64,000 nt of DNA from NCBI RefSeq assembly GCF_035582795.1, contig NC_134368.1:14738001-14802000 (forward strand), read 5' to 3'. A program made the translations under genes and the position numbers. Numbering within the stretch: the stretch's first letter is position 1; each line of letters opens with the position of its first letter. A model generated the notes under the pieces. It did not search any database and was not told where the DNA came from. It worked only from the letters and a program-made list of their open reading frames with translations. Of the stretch, positions 49,501 through 62,550 are shown in pieces. The DNA is from Mycteria americana. Its lineage: Eukaryota > Chordata > Aves > Ciconiiformes > Ciconiidae.

Positions 49501-51855
49501 TTAGCATTAACAAGTGAGCAATTCAGCAGTCCTGTCACATTATCTCTTACTCTGTGTTCTAGTCAGTTGGAATAAAAATAACCTTGAATGCCAGTGAAGA
49601 TCAGCCTTCTCCCAGCCTTAATCTTGATGCCAGGGCAAGAGATGAGACAGTGTCCTGACAGGTAATAGCGCAGCAGCATCCACAAAGGCCTTTTGGTCCC
49701 ATGTCACTTCAGCATGGATGACTTCAGCCATTGCCAAATAAGCTGTTAACTCAGCTGTACACTGAAAATAATGAGCAATGAGTCATCAAAAAGCTTCCGT
49801 ACACACTTAGCACTCTTTCACTTCATTAGGATATGTGTTTTCTTGATCAGGGAACCGGTAGGTACTGATTGTGGAAGAAAATAAAAATGAATTGCTTTTA
49901 TATTTTTGTGTAGGTTTTCTTTAATATTGTTATTTTCAGAAGGTGTGGTAGTCCTTGGAGTGCAATTCCACCTTAGACATATTTAAAGGAGATTGGTCAT
50001 AATAATTTTTTTTTCCCAGTTCAGTTTTTTAGCCACAAAAACACTGTACAAAGGTTGATGATTGTTCTGATTAAAATCTGGGGAGTGGATTCAACTAATG
50101 AAAATCAGTGCAACAGCATTATTATCCATGGGGCTACCTAACTTTATAGAAGCTTTCAAGGCACTCATGGGTTGGAGTGCCTTATGGTATGCCTTTGCGA
50201 GTCAGATTTTAACAGCAGAGAAGCAGAATTGCTTGTGCAGTGGGGTGAGCTGGGCTGCTGCTGGCTATTGCATACATATGAGTTCCCTGTTTGTCACGGT
50301 ATCATTAGCGCTCCTCACAGCTGTAACAGGTTATGACATGCTCCCAGTGCTATACGTGTTGATGAATATTAGACGCCAGACATGGACTTGTACGGCTTCA
50401 AGCTGTGATATTATCAGCTCTCACGAGTAGGCCCTTCTGGATTTGTTCAGCCCTGAGCGGCTGGGACCCAGCTCGGCATGCTGGCGGGGAGTTTGCTAAC
50501 CAAATGGCTGTGCTCCCCTCCAGCCAAAACCCGGAGCACTGGGGGAGCCAAGCTGCTGGAGGTGACATTTTTGCATAGCATATGAAACAAATTCTTGACC
50601 TCTTGGGGTTATTTATTAACTCTGGCAGTTTGGCCAAATTCCAATGTGAATAATTATCCCTGTTTTTTTCACTGGTTTTAATTAACGGTTATATTCATTT
50701 TTGGTTCTAGCTTGTTGCGATTGGCTGTTAATCAGTTGCTGTGTTTTGCTCTGTAGGTGGGAGTTGCATTTTAATATGGGAGAAACAGATTCAGCAGCTC
50801 AGATGTCTGGGGTATTTGTTTAGCTGTGGATAAATGTTATTTTATCCCAGACAAAAGGAAATTAAGACAAGGACTGTGTGTCTGTAATACGAGATAAACT
50901 AAGTGAACTTAACTACCTTATAGTTATCTCTAACCCCAAATATATTACAGTGTAACAACGCAGAGACATGGCTGCTACACAGACCCATGCCTTTTCCTGT
51001 TTGGCACCATGCGAAGTAGACAATAAAAATGTAATGTGGCTTTAAAAGTTAATTTACTCATAGTTGTGTCCATGAACACTAAAAGTATTTTGATTGTAAG
51101 TATCTGGAGTTTGCTTGATATCAGCATGGGGGACAGATTAATATTTTTAATAATGAAAAAAAATATCCTGTTTTGAAGAGCTGAAAGGAAAAAGATTGCA
51201 ACAGTTAATTAACATTTTTCCACACAGTTATGCAGAATGTTTCATGAAGTTTTAACTTTAAGAGGAGGATGAAGAATATGTGACATGGTATATTAAATGT
51301 GTTTGGGTCTCTTAAATAATGTATTTCTGTATCTTAGGATATTTAGATTTCTTTTTAAGGATAAATTTGCATTGCTTGGTTTCAAAGTAACTATAACTCC
51401 TTTGTGATATGCCTTGTGCTTCTGCTATGTATTTACAATTCCAGCTTGCTGTCATATTTGATCTATGTTTTTCTGTTTTCGTTTAAGAAATTAATATACA
51501 AAACCGGAGCCCCCAAGAGAGCATTTAATGGATATATTTGTAATTGTTTAAAGATAGGAATCATATACAAAAATAATCATTTTTTAATGCTGGTGTGTTA
51601 TGGCTTCTTTATTGGCCACTAGAGCAATGCAAAGCAACCCGAGCACATGGCCCAGCTGGGCAGGCTGGCGGATGCTTTCTTCTGCCAGTGCCGTGCAGAG
51701 CGGCCAGAGCCGGTGTTTGAGCTTCACCTTTCCTTTGGGGTCCCAGTTCTTTCTGTATGGCACCTAGGTTCCTCTCCCCTACGTGCCTCAAATAGCTTCT
51801 ATCCCCTGTGCTTCTTTGTTTAAGTAAAATAACATTGGCTTTCCTTGCTGCCTAG
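46581..51855 (+). other. CRMP1: CRMP1 intron 2
   Basis: 5,275 bases between exon 2 and exon 3, starting GTTGGT and ending CCTAG. AT-rich, without recognised genes or transposons. The open frame entering from exon 2 closes at 46689. Short frames such as 50098-50430 have no recognisable similarity. Confidence 0.7.
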
Positions 51856-52040
51856 GCAAATAGGAGAGAATCTGATTGTTCCTGGAGGAGTCAAGACCAT
51901 AGAGGCTAATGGGCGCATGGTTATTCCTGGGGGAATAGATGTCAACACTTACCTACAAAAGCCCTACCAAGGAATGACTGCTGTTGATGACTTCTATCAA
52001 GGCACAAAAGCAGCGCTAGCAGGGGGCACCACCATGATCA
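51856..52040 (+). CDS. CRMP1: CRMP1 exon 3
   Basis: 185 bp. The first base completes the split Lys codon, then [35 protein letters not shown] and [20 protein letters not shown] follow (residues 43-105). In active dihydropyrimidinases and hydantoinases the stretch after PGGID is a THTH-type metal-binding motif. Here it reads DVNTY (51938-51952), so both histidines are absent, as in all CRMPs known to me. That marks the product as a non-catalytic family member. The acceptor (CCTAG|G) has a good pyrimidine tract and the donor is TCA|GTGAGT. The last base starts an Ile codon finished by exon 4. Confidence 0.96.
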
Positions 52041-53594
52041 GTGAGTACTAGCAATATTAATTATCCCACCCCAAGCTGAAGCTCGTGTAGCACATGTGAG
52101 GGTAGCTACAGGAGGCTCCATACCGATTTTCTGCAATCTTCTACAATGAATCTTCAAATTTCTGGGCGCTGTGTTGGAGATCCATTCATCATTGTCACCC
52201 AGGGTTGGCCTGAAAGTGAACCTACCCTCAGAAAGGAACAGCAGCCTGGGGAATTGTCTCTTGGATTTCTCTCTGAAATACAGAACAAGCACTGAGGGAT
52301 AACATACTGACTCTTGGGATTTTTGAAAAACAATCTAGTTAGTGCTGTAAGTATATGGCACAGATAATCTGACAAAGATCCTCTGTTCCCACCTAGTGAC
52401 ATTTCAGGGGCTTTGGAAATAACAAGATGCTTATTTATGAACTTGGATTTGGCACCAGGAATTGAGGAAGTCCTTACCAGAGATGTCCTGGCCGAACATC
52501 TTTCGTGGTGGAAGGGAGAAGCGTTTCTAGTTGTTAAAGACCCTTCTTCTGTCTACCAGATGGCAGGACGCGATTTATCTCTTTCCTACCAGCAGTGGCT
52601 TGGCCCTTGGTTAGACTTTGTGAGGCAGTTGTTCAGGTGACATAAATGGCCTTAGCTTCCTTGTGCAGAGGAGCTGCCCAGTGCGGTTTTACTCCCACTG
52701 AATTGGAATGTGGCTTTTTTTGCTGAGTGGTGTTACCTATTACCTACGCTTGGCAGCAAGTATTAGCTGAAAGGATCTCTGGCAATAAGCACAAAATGCA
52801 CTGCTGTTCATTACTTTTGTTAATAATTTTTTTAGTGTATGTTCTTCAGTTGAGGCTTCCTGTGCAGCATTAGGTTTGCAAATGCCACTGATAAGCCCAC
52901 CTTGCTTTGTTTCCGTACTTAATTTTGACCTAGCCCTGCAAAGATAAGTATATATGCATAAGTAGTCATGTCTTTATTTATGTCAGTAAACATTGTGGCA
53001 TCATCAGACGCAGAAAGCCTCGAGACAGTGAGGATGCATAGTTGCAGCGCACTATGCCATATAGCGTGGCTGAGTGTTTGCTCTACATCATCTCTCTTCA
53101 GACCTTTGGCTATATTCTCAATTCTGGCTGCTGAGAAAGCATTCGACATCTCCATTGATACATTGGTAAGGCAGAGTGGGCCAATTCAGTGACTATGGGG
53201 CACTGGTTAATAATAATGCTTACCGTGAAATACAGAGAAATGGACACATCAGACAATAAATACAGGTAAGTCCAGAACTTGTGGTCTCCTACAGAACAGT
53301 AAAGGGAAAAACAAATGTTTTCTAAATTGTGACATGTTTGGCACTCCCATTGTGTGTCTATTGATGTGCACCAAGCAGGTTGCCAGACTCAGCTTCAGTA
53401 TAGACCGTCCACAAAGTCACAAAGTCCGCTTCACCTGAGACAGCAGCCCTGGCTAGCATCCCAAGGTTACAGTCTGCACACAGACTGCCTCCAAGGCTGC
53501 TGTTTTGGCCGAGATGCTGGAAGGCTACTCACAGGCACTGAGGAAATCTGAACAGTGTGCAGTCTGGGTAACAGACACTGAATCTCTTTTTCAG
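52041..53594 (+). other. CRMP1: CRMP1 intron 3
   Basis: 1,554 bases, GTGAGT to TTTTTCAG. Two short frames have a fairly protein-like composition: 52413-52640 on + and 52919-53155 on -. I recognise neither, and neither has convincing splice or start evidence. Confidence 0.7.
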
Positions 53595-53759
53595 TTGACC
53601 ACGTGCTTCCAGAACCTGGATCGAGTTTACTGACCTCCTTTGAGAAGTGGCATGAGGCAGCTGACACCAAATCCTGTTGTGATTACTCTCTCCATGTGGA
53701 CATCACCAGCTGGTATGATGGGATTCGAGAAGAGCTGGAAATACTGGTGCAAGACAAAG
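53595..53759 (+). CDS. CRMP1: CRMP1 exon 4
   Basis: 165 bp completing an Ile codon and then encoding [40 protein letters not shown] and [15 protein letters not shown] (residues 105-160). This is the core of the TIM-barrel-like amidohydrolase fold, nearly invariant in CRMP1. The acceptor follows TCTCTTTTTCAG and the donor is AAG|GTTAGT, both acceptable. The flanking introns are 1,554 bp upstream and 5,113 bp downstream. Confidence 0.96.
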
Positions 53760-56700
53760 GTTAGTGAGTGAAAATTAGTAGTATTTTTTTGTCTTATTGA
53801 AATATCATACGGAGGTGAAATTTTGAAGTATTTTAATGAATGCGTCATCCAGAACAGAAATGCACAGGCGCTGGTTATGCTGCCCAAGGTTCTGCAGTGC
53901 CTTGGAACTTTTGTATTCACTTACTGCTGTGTAAAATGGACCTAAAACTTTGTGCATTAGTGCTAGTCAGCAGCAAGGCTGGGAGTAGGTTTACCCCAAT
54001 GTAGGCACGGAAAATTAAGATGTGTATGTTGTCAGATACAAATGTATCACTTTATGCTTGCTTGTACCTGTGGAAATAGGCTCAGACATTGCATACGTAG
54101 GTTTTAGTTTAACATAAAACTCAGACATCAGCGTTTAGGGTAATCAGCCCAGTCACCTTAAATCCTCTGTTTCATGAATGGAGAGAATGAGACATTTTAA
54201 GGTAGCAGTTCAGATTTTAGCTAGACTGGAATCTGCTCATTTAGCTGCCTCAAATAAAGCCCAAATATGAAGGGCACATGTGTCTGAGAAACTGTCATCA
54301 CAGGCTAGATCTCATTTCTCAGCAATGGCTTCGGATAATTTACTTGCTGACACTAGTTTTTTTATAAAACATGCCTATATTTCTAAAATAGGGTCAAGCT
54401 ATTAGAAAAAAAGAGAAGCTAAACTTAGGTACCTAATATTGAAAAAATGTCCTGATTTTCTCAAGTGCTTGGTCTCCAGCGGCTTTCCCTGAAGTTACTA
54501 GAAGATGCTTTGTTTCAGGACTTACAAAAACCAGGTCACTTATTTAGGAATCTGTTTAAGACACGTATGGGCTTGATTCAGTTCAATTAACAGGTCTACT
54601 ATCATGTGAGATGCTGTAGGTTACCCTGTCTGGACTCCAGCTACCACTCCAGAATAGCACAGATGAAACCTCTCATAAATCCTTTTCCATACATGCCAGC
54701 TCAGCGTGGCAGTCTTATATATGGAGGGCATCTTGGTGGCACCAGATGCGTATGTGTGGGCAACTGAATCTAGCCTTCAGAAAATAATAATTTTGATCTA
54801 GTTCCTTAAAATTCTGCCTCACAGAATGGATTTTCAGTCCAGGAACACATTTTTTCAAATATTTTTCACTTCATACTTTCCTTGAAAATGCATAGATATT
54901 AATTAAAAAATATTTTCTGAAATGGTATTTAGTTACCATGGGTAAATCAGAATGACCCTTGACTTGCGAAGTCTAAGTAATATGTGTATGCAGCATCCTT
55001 TGTAAGGTGTAGTGCTAGTGATGACTTAGATTTGAAAAATTATCTTTATATAGAAATATACTATTAAAGTAGAAAAAGAAAGCAAAATCCTATTTTTGAG
55101 TGAGCAGTTGTTTGCTGAGATACTGTAGAGGTGCAGTCACGTAGGAGAATTTATCCTGTATCGCAGCATGCTAGCAGTACATGTGCTGTATAACCACATT
55201 TTAGGCAACAAACCCCTTCAATCAGCAAGATTACACATAATTTAGAGAAACTGCAGCTGGTCTTACGTAGTTCTTTATAATATAGGTGATTTTTACAAGG
55301 TGATGACATCTGTCAACACTGATGGTGCCAAATCTGTGCCGTTTTCCTGCTATCAGGATTAACATGGATACACTGCTGTGCATTAGCTAACTGTACTCTC
55401 AGACAAGTCTACTGTGCCTTGTTTCAAAGGTTAGGTACTGTTTTCCAGAGCTCCCGGATCACAGATGGCTCAGCATTCCCAAATGTGCCTGAGGGCTTAC
55501 ATTAAAAGCCTGGTGCAGACACTTGGGTTAATAGTTTTCTCCAACTATTGAGATGTGAGTTTTTAATATAAATCTGACCTGCCTTTCACTCTTCAGGGGA
55601 AGCAGGAATCTGTTCATCGGTTCCTGAACTGGGATGTGTGACGGGGCCTTTGGTGGCCTCTTTGGTGGCAATAGCATTAGGAGGCCACCTTTGTTCTCAC
55701 GGATGCTGCAGTATGTCTCAGGCAGCCAATGTGAATTACTCTCATGTTAGGAGATGTAAGGTGAGGGTGAGTATGAAAGCACAAGCACAATAGGAAATAT
55801 TTCAGTGTGGCAGGGGCTTTCAAATTAATGGATAATATCTGCTGATAATCGGAAACATTTGAGCCAGCTGGTGCAAATAGACTTGATGTCAATGGAGTGA
55901 CACTGGTTTTCATCAGCTGGGAATCTGGATTGAATTTGTTCTCTGCTGATTGTCTAGTGGGTGAGTTAGCCAAGTAGCAGGGCTCAGTTAATCGCGTTTC
56001 AATGCTGCATGTGCGTAATACAATCTCGGTATGAATAATAGGGGAGCTCACAGAGCTGCTGTTGAGGTACCCTGTCATGGGGTATAATTGAATAATTAAT
56101 CAGTTTTAAATCAATAGAAAGCTAATTTAAGGAGACACAGGCTTTGGAAGGGCCTGGAGATTTTGTAGAACCAAATGTTGATTATAAAGACTCAGGCTTG
56201 TAGCATTTTGGCAGCTAATTTGGGACTGGGCTTCTCCAGTATATGCAAAGGAACAACAGCCTGAAATGTGTTGACAGACGCCTCACTCGTTCCTTTAACT
56301 ACTGCACTTTGTCACCATTCAAAAAAAGCTGTAGCACTGTCTGAAATTTGGAGAGGATCCTGTTGAGTACTCCTGGTGTGAGAGCAAGCAGGACATTAAC
56401 AAGAATGTAGTATGTAGCAAATGTTAAGCATTAAGGTCAATAGGCCATGGACCAGGTCTTTTGAAAAGCCACGTATTTCTACTGAGCAGATCGAGACACC
56501 AGACCAAGGCATTTAGACAAAGAGTCTAATCTTGGATACCTGTATATGTAAATTGGTGTTATTTTATCTTGGTATCATGTAAAGGTACTCTCTTTGCAAG
56601 GCAGGATGGTTCAAACCATCTCTCCTGTTAGCCGTAAAGGCAGCCCGTGAGATGCCCTTCCCCTTTGTGTCTATCTGATGTGGTAGCCGAGGGTGTGGAT

Positions 56701-58872
56701 GTGCACTTAGATGGGAGGACTCGGCTTCTGCACTGTGGGAGCTCTCGGTAAGGGGCAGGCTCGGGATCCCACAGTGGGATCCCTTCTACTCTCATTGACT
56801 TCAAGGAGAACATTAATGTGAGTGGGAGCAAAACTCATAGTCATTTTACCAAAGTCAGGGCCTAAGGCGATACAAAGGCAATAAAAGAAGAACGAAGAGA
56901 ATATATGTTACTTGGATCAATGTATGACTTCTAACCACAGTACCCAGAGAAAGCTGTCTTATCTCCTGTGGGATTGTGATTAAATTAATTACCTTTGGCT
57001 AGATCCCAGTGGATAAAGGAGAGCAATAGGTAACCCAGCTCTTTGCTCACAGAGAAATGTGTATGTGCGAGAGGATTCAGTCCCGTGCCATCACTGAGGC
57101 TAGTCGGCATGGCTTGGTCCAGCCTTGACACGTCTCTCATTGCTTTATGTGTGCTTGGTCACCCGAGCAGAAAGGTGGCTCCCAGGTGCAGCTGACATCT
57201 GAGACACTGTGTGGGTTTGTGAAGAGAAACGGAGCTTTACTCCAAGGCAGTCGGGCAGATGTGGTCAGTCAGAGGGGAGATGGTGCTGCAGGCAGGAGGC
57301 TGTAAGCACCGGCCCTAGGGAAGGCGTAGTCAAGCTTAAAGGTTTTAAAGCAGGGGCATACTAAGTACATCGAAACTGTGTAATGGGGAATAGGCTGAGG
57401 GATTACAGTTAGTAAAGGCCGTGCGTGTTTTCTGGGAACTTGAGAAATATGACAATAGGAAGAAAAGACAGGCTCACAGGCTGACGGGGCTCCACGGTCC
57501 AGGCTGGATTTGCTCAGCGTGGAAGTCAGCAAGGAGGGGCCGGCTCCCGCTTCATATTTCTCGCTGAGCTGCCTGGCTTTAGCAGGAAGACATAGTACCA
57601 GGAATCATTTCAAGGTTTTATCCTGCATGTATCCTAGGGTATTTTAATCTTGTAATCGTGAATAAACAAATTCTCTGTGTGAGTGTGAACAGCCATACCC
57701 TCTGCCTGAGGATATATCTGCACCTTCTAGACTCATGAAGGAGTTACATCTTCATCAGAGTGCCTTATTCATTCAGTGTCGCCAACATGAATAACATAAC
57801 AGATCTCTTTCTTTTTCCTCTTGCCCCAGGAAGCACAGTTTTCATGACAGCTGTTTTGAAATGCAGCATACATGGCTTAGACAGCTTAGAATGTACTTTT
57901 CTGTTAAGCTAGAAAACTCTGAGATCAGTCCCTGTACCAAACTAGGGATGTTGTCAGTAGACTAAAGAGTAAGACAAATTTATAAACTAATATGAATTCA
58001 TATATACAGAAAATAGGAAAAGAAGATGTTTGGTATTCCCGTTCTGTTAGAATACGAAGCTGTGTAAATAACTGAATCTTTGAAATAAATAGAAAAACTT
58101 GTAGGGGTTTGAATACAGTTGGTTTTTGGCAACCGACACTCAACACTAGCATTTCTTACTGATTTCTAAAATTTGGAGCTGTCATCTTTCATGGTTTTGT
58201 ATGACTGCCAACATAAATCCTTCCATCTTTGGAAGGTGGAATGAGAGAGAGGTATGGTGAGCTGCCCTTGAACTGGTTTCAGGCTTTGCTTCCACTCCTT
58301 CCCAGTGTCTGCCATCAGCTAAGCTGGGTGCTTTGGACAGTAGGGTCAAGAAAAAGCAAGTCTGTATGCACATTCAGATACACAGTTCCTACAGCTTCTC
58401 AGCACTTTGGGGAAACTTAACTAGGAGCTTACCTATTAAAAAGCACAGTTTCAGGTCAAGCTGAAATGTTTTGCTGATTAGCTAAAGAAAGCTAAAAAGA
58501 AAACCAGTGATTCATAGAACCTTTCACAAGTTTTTTTAAACTTTACAAAGTTTACATGCTTGCTTCAGCCACTATCACTTGTCTGTGATTTCGCTACAAG
58601 CAATCTCATTTGCGGTGGTAGCCGGGTTGCTTCAGGGCTGAACATGGGCAATCCACAGAGTCCAACAAATTCCCCCAGAGAAGAGGGGATTCAGGCTTCT
58701 AGTCCTAGCAGTTGCAATGCAGCTGTGGAGACATGCTTTATTTCTGGCAGTTGCTGGTGAAAAGCCTAGTCCAGATGAATATTCTATGACCTATTTTTCC
58801 TGAAGTTTTTGTTCAAATACAATTTAAGAATCCACTTATATGGCAACACCTTTGAATTTTGTCTCGGAACAG
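53760..58872 (+). other. CRMP1: CRMP1 intron 4
   Basis: 5,113 bases, GTTAGT to GGAACAG. No gene, RNA or clear transposon seen. Most is AT-rich, with a slightly GC-richer patch at about 56600-56800 and 57040-57560. Confidence 0.7.
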
Positions 58873-58934
58873 GTGTGAACTCTTTTCAAGTCTACATGGC
58901 CTACAAAGATCTCTACCAAATGTCCGACAGCCAG
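58873..58934 (+). CDS. CRMP1: CRMP1 exon 5
   Basis: 62 bp, finishing a Gly codon, then VNSFQVYMAYKDLYQMSDSQ (residues 160-180). In catalytic dihydropyrimidinases the block is NSFKMFMAYKD, and its Lys becomes carboxylated to bridge the two metals. Here a Gln codon (58887-58889) stands at that place, a second sign that the protein cannot build the bimetal centre. The acceptor has a broken pyrimidine tract (TTTTGTCTCGGAACAG) and the donor is CAG|GTATTG, weak at +4 to +6. The exon length and both phases fit the family exactly. Confidence 0.95.
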
Positions 58935-60592
58935 GTATTGCTCTGAATGCTTTCCATTGCTGTGATCTGTCCTGTCTTCTGTGATCTCCCTCCCAACACC
59001 TGAGGAGTTGCTAAGGTTGAATCCCAGAGAAACGTTCCCACTGACCTGAGTGGCACTGGGGGGAACGTGCAGTGGAGTTCTTCTCTCTGGAGGGTCAGTG
59101 CCGAGCAGTGTTGAACATCTGCATGTGTTCCTTCAAGTGTATGACATTCACCTTCTGCAAGGATTATCTGGTGTCTCCCTACGTTGCAACTACTCAGCAC
59201 TGCTCAGGATTTTGCCATGCACTTTATTTTGCTGTTACCTTTCAAGAACTCTAGGTCAGAGAGGGAAGAAAAGATGAAGCACTCGAGGCAGTGGCAGTTT
59301 TAAGATTTCAAGTGTTTCTGGGTTGCTGCAAACAGCTAAATGGAGTTGCTCTTTGGGGGAGGTGGCTTTTCTCTTTAGGGCTGGGGATAACAATGAGCTT
59401 GTTTGTCCAGAGCTCATTACAGATTCCAGACTCTTCAGCTTTCCCATTCATAAGTATCAGGTCATTGTAAATGGACAATGGCATCTGTTAGTAATAATAA
59501 TTGCTTATTCAGTTGAAAAAATGTTTCTTTCTTACTTATTCCCACAGCTGGAGCTCTCGGTCTCTTAAATAACTGCTGCTACACCTCCAATCCATGTGGT
59601 TTTAATTGGAATTTTAGACATAATAATATACAAATACTCTCTGAGAGGCAGTGCCTGTTAAATTCAACTCCCTGTTGGAATTGCCAAGAGAAATACATCA
59701 AAATGTTTAATGTGTGGCTAGACTAATGCCTGTTACCTTGTTTAAATGCTCATGTTGCGGGCTGTGTATTCCAACCCGTTCAATGCTAGCTGAAGTGCCC
59801 TAGTGCAAAAGTGGGCATGAACCATGTCTTCAGTATTTGATCTGTGTTTGGAAACTGGGCTCCCATGCTGCTGAAGTCTGGTTTAAACAGGGAACACGCT
59901 AGCTGAATACCTTTTGGAAAGGGAACGGAATTTCAGTCGATCTATGCTTAGAAGTTCTCAGTAAAAGCAATAGGATCAACTATTTCCCTTATATACGGAT
60001 GGGTTTTGAATCTTAGAAAGCAATTAAAAAAAGCATGCTCTAGAGAAAATATTACAGCTTTTACTTGCAGAATTAAAGATGTTTGTGAAAGCTTGACACT
60101 ATCTGCTCTAAGAAGATGGTGCAAAATGCCTGCACTGCAGAAAAGAGGTGTTTTAGCTGTACTAGATGTGTCTGTAGTCCATGGGAATAACTCCACTTTA
60201 CATTTGCTAAAACTACGGAAAAGAGACTACTCACTAAACTTAGGCCTGTGTGGGAGGGTGTGAGGAGGTGGCCCTGCAGCACGAGGGGCTGGGGGAGGCC
60301 CTGTGTCCGAGGGAGACGCAACCCTGCTGGGGACGGTTGCCCCGGTCTCGGCGCAGAAGCGCAGAGGCTCGTTCTGGGGCTGGCTGGTGTGTAAGGGGTG
60401 GGTCAGCCAACACCAAGCAGTGAAGCTCCGACTCCGTGTAGAAAGCAGAGTGTGGAAAAGGGAGATAATTTGCTATTCGCCTAGATAATGACCAGTATAG
60501 AAGGAGCAAAACTGAGATGAACAGAGGGGTCTGACTGTTAAGTAATGCGTTTTCCTTATTCAGCAGTGTTTCTTTCCTTGTATTACCTGCAG
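58935..60592 (+). other. CRMP1: CRMP1 intron 5
   Basis: 1,658 bases, GTATTG to CCTGCAG. A GC-rich patch lies at about 60245-60430. Nothing else recognised. Confidence 0.7.
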
Positions 60593-60673
60593 CTTTATGA
60601 AGCCTTTACCTTTCTAAAAAGTCTTGGGGCTGTTATCCTGGTCCATGCTGAAAATGGAGACTTGATAGCTCAG
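60593..60673 (+). CDS. CRMP1: CRMP1 exon 6, last exon in window
   Basis: 81 bp, 27 codons, phase 0 at both ends: LYEAFTFLKSLGAVILVHAE then NGDLIAQ (residues 181-207). The VHAENGD block, with its His at 60644-60646, is shared with catalytic dihydropyrimidinases, where the His is a metal ligand, so this residue is retained although the others are lost. The acceptor follows a good pyrimidine tract ending CCTGCAG and the donor CAG|GTGAGT is a perfect consensus. Because the exon is 81 bp and phase 0, its skipping would remove 27 residues without a frameshift. Confidence 0.96.
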
Positions 60674-61339
60674 GTGAGTGAACTGTAATTTTTGCTTCAC
60701 TTTGTGAGAAGATAGACACAAGAGGGAAGTAAAACCCTCCAGTCAGAGTACAGGTAGGAAAAAAGGAACTACCTGGTAAGTGCCTTAATTGGGCCTGCTG
60801 CCCTACACAGCCCTGGTGCCACCCGCGGGGTGAGAGGATGGAGGCCCCTCTGCGTGCTTTGGCAGAGCATCTGTGAGGTAGAGCAGCGATCCAGGCAGCT
60901 CCTTGCCTTGGCAGCAGACGAAGACTGGGTGAGGGGGGCAGAAGGAAGCAAGAAGATCTCTCCTGAATCTGGCAGAGACAAGCAGAACAATGTAAGGCCT
61001 TGCTCAGAGATTCTGGGGACAAAAAGTGGAGCTGGGAAGCTTTATGCTAATGTCTCTTGCTGCAGCTATCAGCATAAGCAGCACAGTGAGTTTACAGTGG
61101 GTGGTAAAGCTCTCAGACCTATTTATTTTTGAGAATATTCTCATAAATTTCTGAAGTTTGAGAATAAGAAACCACCGTGATCTTCTAAACATTTCAAAAA
61201 TGTGCGTTAAAGTGTAAGTCATGCTCTTTGAAGATGCCTGTCAGAACCAGGAAACCGGGCTCAAATTCAGTACGTTCCCTTAAAATGCCCCAGATCCCCA
61301 GTGTACTCTTTGCAGGTCAGATCCCCCGTATAGGTACTG

Positions 61340-61757
61340 TCACAGAATCACAGAATCATTTAGGTTGGAAAAGACCTTTAAGATCATCAAGTCCAACCGT
61401 AAACCTAACACTGCCAAGACCACCACTACACCATGTCCCTAAGCACCTCATCCAAACGTCTTTTAAATACTTCCAGGGATGGCGACTCAACCACTTCCCT
61501 GGGCAGCCTGTTCCAATGCTTGATAACCCTTTCAGTGAAGTAAAATTTCCTAATATCCACTCTAAACCTCCCCTGGCACAACTTGAGGCCATTTCCTCTC
61601 GTCCTATCACTTGTTACCTGGGAGAAGAGACCGACCCCCACCTCTCTACAACCTCCTTTCAGGTAGCTGTAGAGAGCAATAAGGTCTCCCCTCAGCCTCC
61701 TTTTCTCCAGGCTGAACAACCCCAGTTCCCTCAGCTGCTCCTCAGCTGCTGTCCTCA
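61340..61757 (-). mobile_element. CR1 LINE 3' end, antisense, well preserved
   Basis: On the minus strand this reads as the last part of the CR1 reverse transcriptase frame, with the blocks [59 protein letters not shown] and [13 protein letters not shown], followed by the 3' UTR and the terminal ATTCTGTGATTCTGTGA repeats (TCACAGAATCACAGAATCAT on +). The frame is intact for about 110 codons and close to the family consensus as I know it, so the insertion is fairly young. The 5' end is truncated near 61757-61803, as usual for CR1. It lies antisense in CRMP1 intron 6 and cannot move by itself because most of the element is missing. Confidence 0.95.
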
Positions 61758-62461
61758 CACTGGAGGTGCCGTAGCTCTGATCTGTGCAACAGAGGTATCC
61801 CAAGGACAGCAGTTGATAGTAAACCTCCCACTGGTCTTTCTGTAAAGCAGAATGGGCGGGTTTGGGTGGGTATTGTTACGACTCTATACATCTGTGTCAG
61901 ATTAATCTTCTAAGGCTGTTGCAGAGATGTCTCCCTCCTCTGATCCCATGTACGTGTGTAGAGCTCCTCTGAGGTCTGTGAGGCTCCGAGTGAGCCGACT
62001 GATTTATCTGCTGAGCTCTTTAGCTGCTGGTTTATCCGCTAAGGACTAGGCTGCAGAGCTGACAGGGAAATTACGATAGCTAAAAACAAGTTGTCTTTGA
62101 GATCCAGACTAGGGAAGCCACCTTGTCTCATGGTTAAGGGAGAACCTCAAGTGGACGTTTGAGTGGTTGGGCAGTGTGTAACGGCTCTTGCCCACATGGG
62201 TTTATTTTGTTTTTTTTCCTTCAATGGGATTCTATCCTTTATCTGCCCGGTAGGAATTTACCACCTTTGAGAGCCTTCTTTCCCTTTTCCCTTCAAGTTT
62301 GGCCAAAATAACTACTGAGCTCAAAAGTTACTAGTGAGGAGTCAACAGGCACATACAGTGCAGTTGGGTCCTTCCCCGACTGAAACCAGGTGAAAACCCT
62401 CATTTGGATTCCAGAGGAAAAAAAAGTTGATTCTGCATGAAGATTAGCATGATTTTAAACT

Positions 62462-62550
62462 ACCAAAATATACAATTTATAGTTTTAACATCTATATTAA
62501 ATAACATAAATATATATTAATTTTAATAAATATATTCAATATAAAATATC
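62462..62550. repeat. AT-rich low-complexity stretch
   Basis: Almost pure A/T with TATATTAA/TTAATAAATATAT repeats. A low-complexity intronic tract. Confidence 0.7.
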
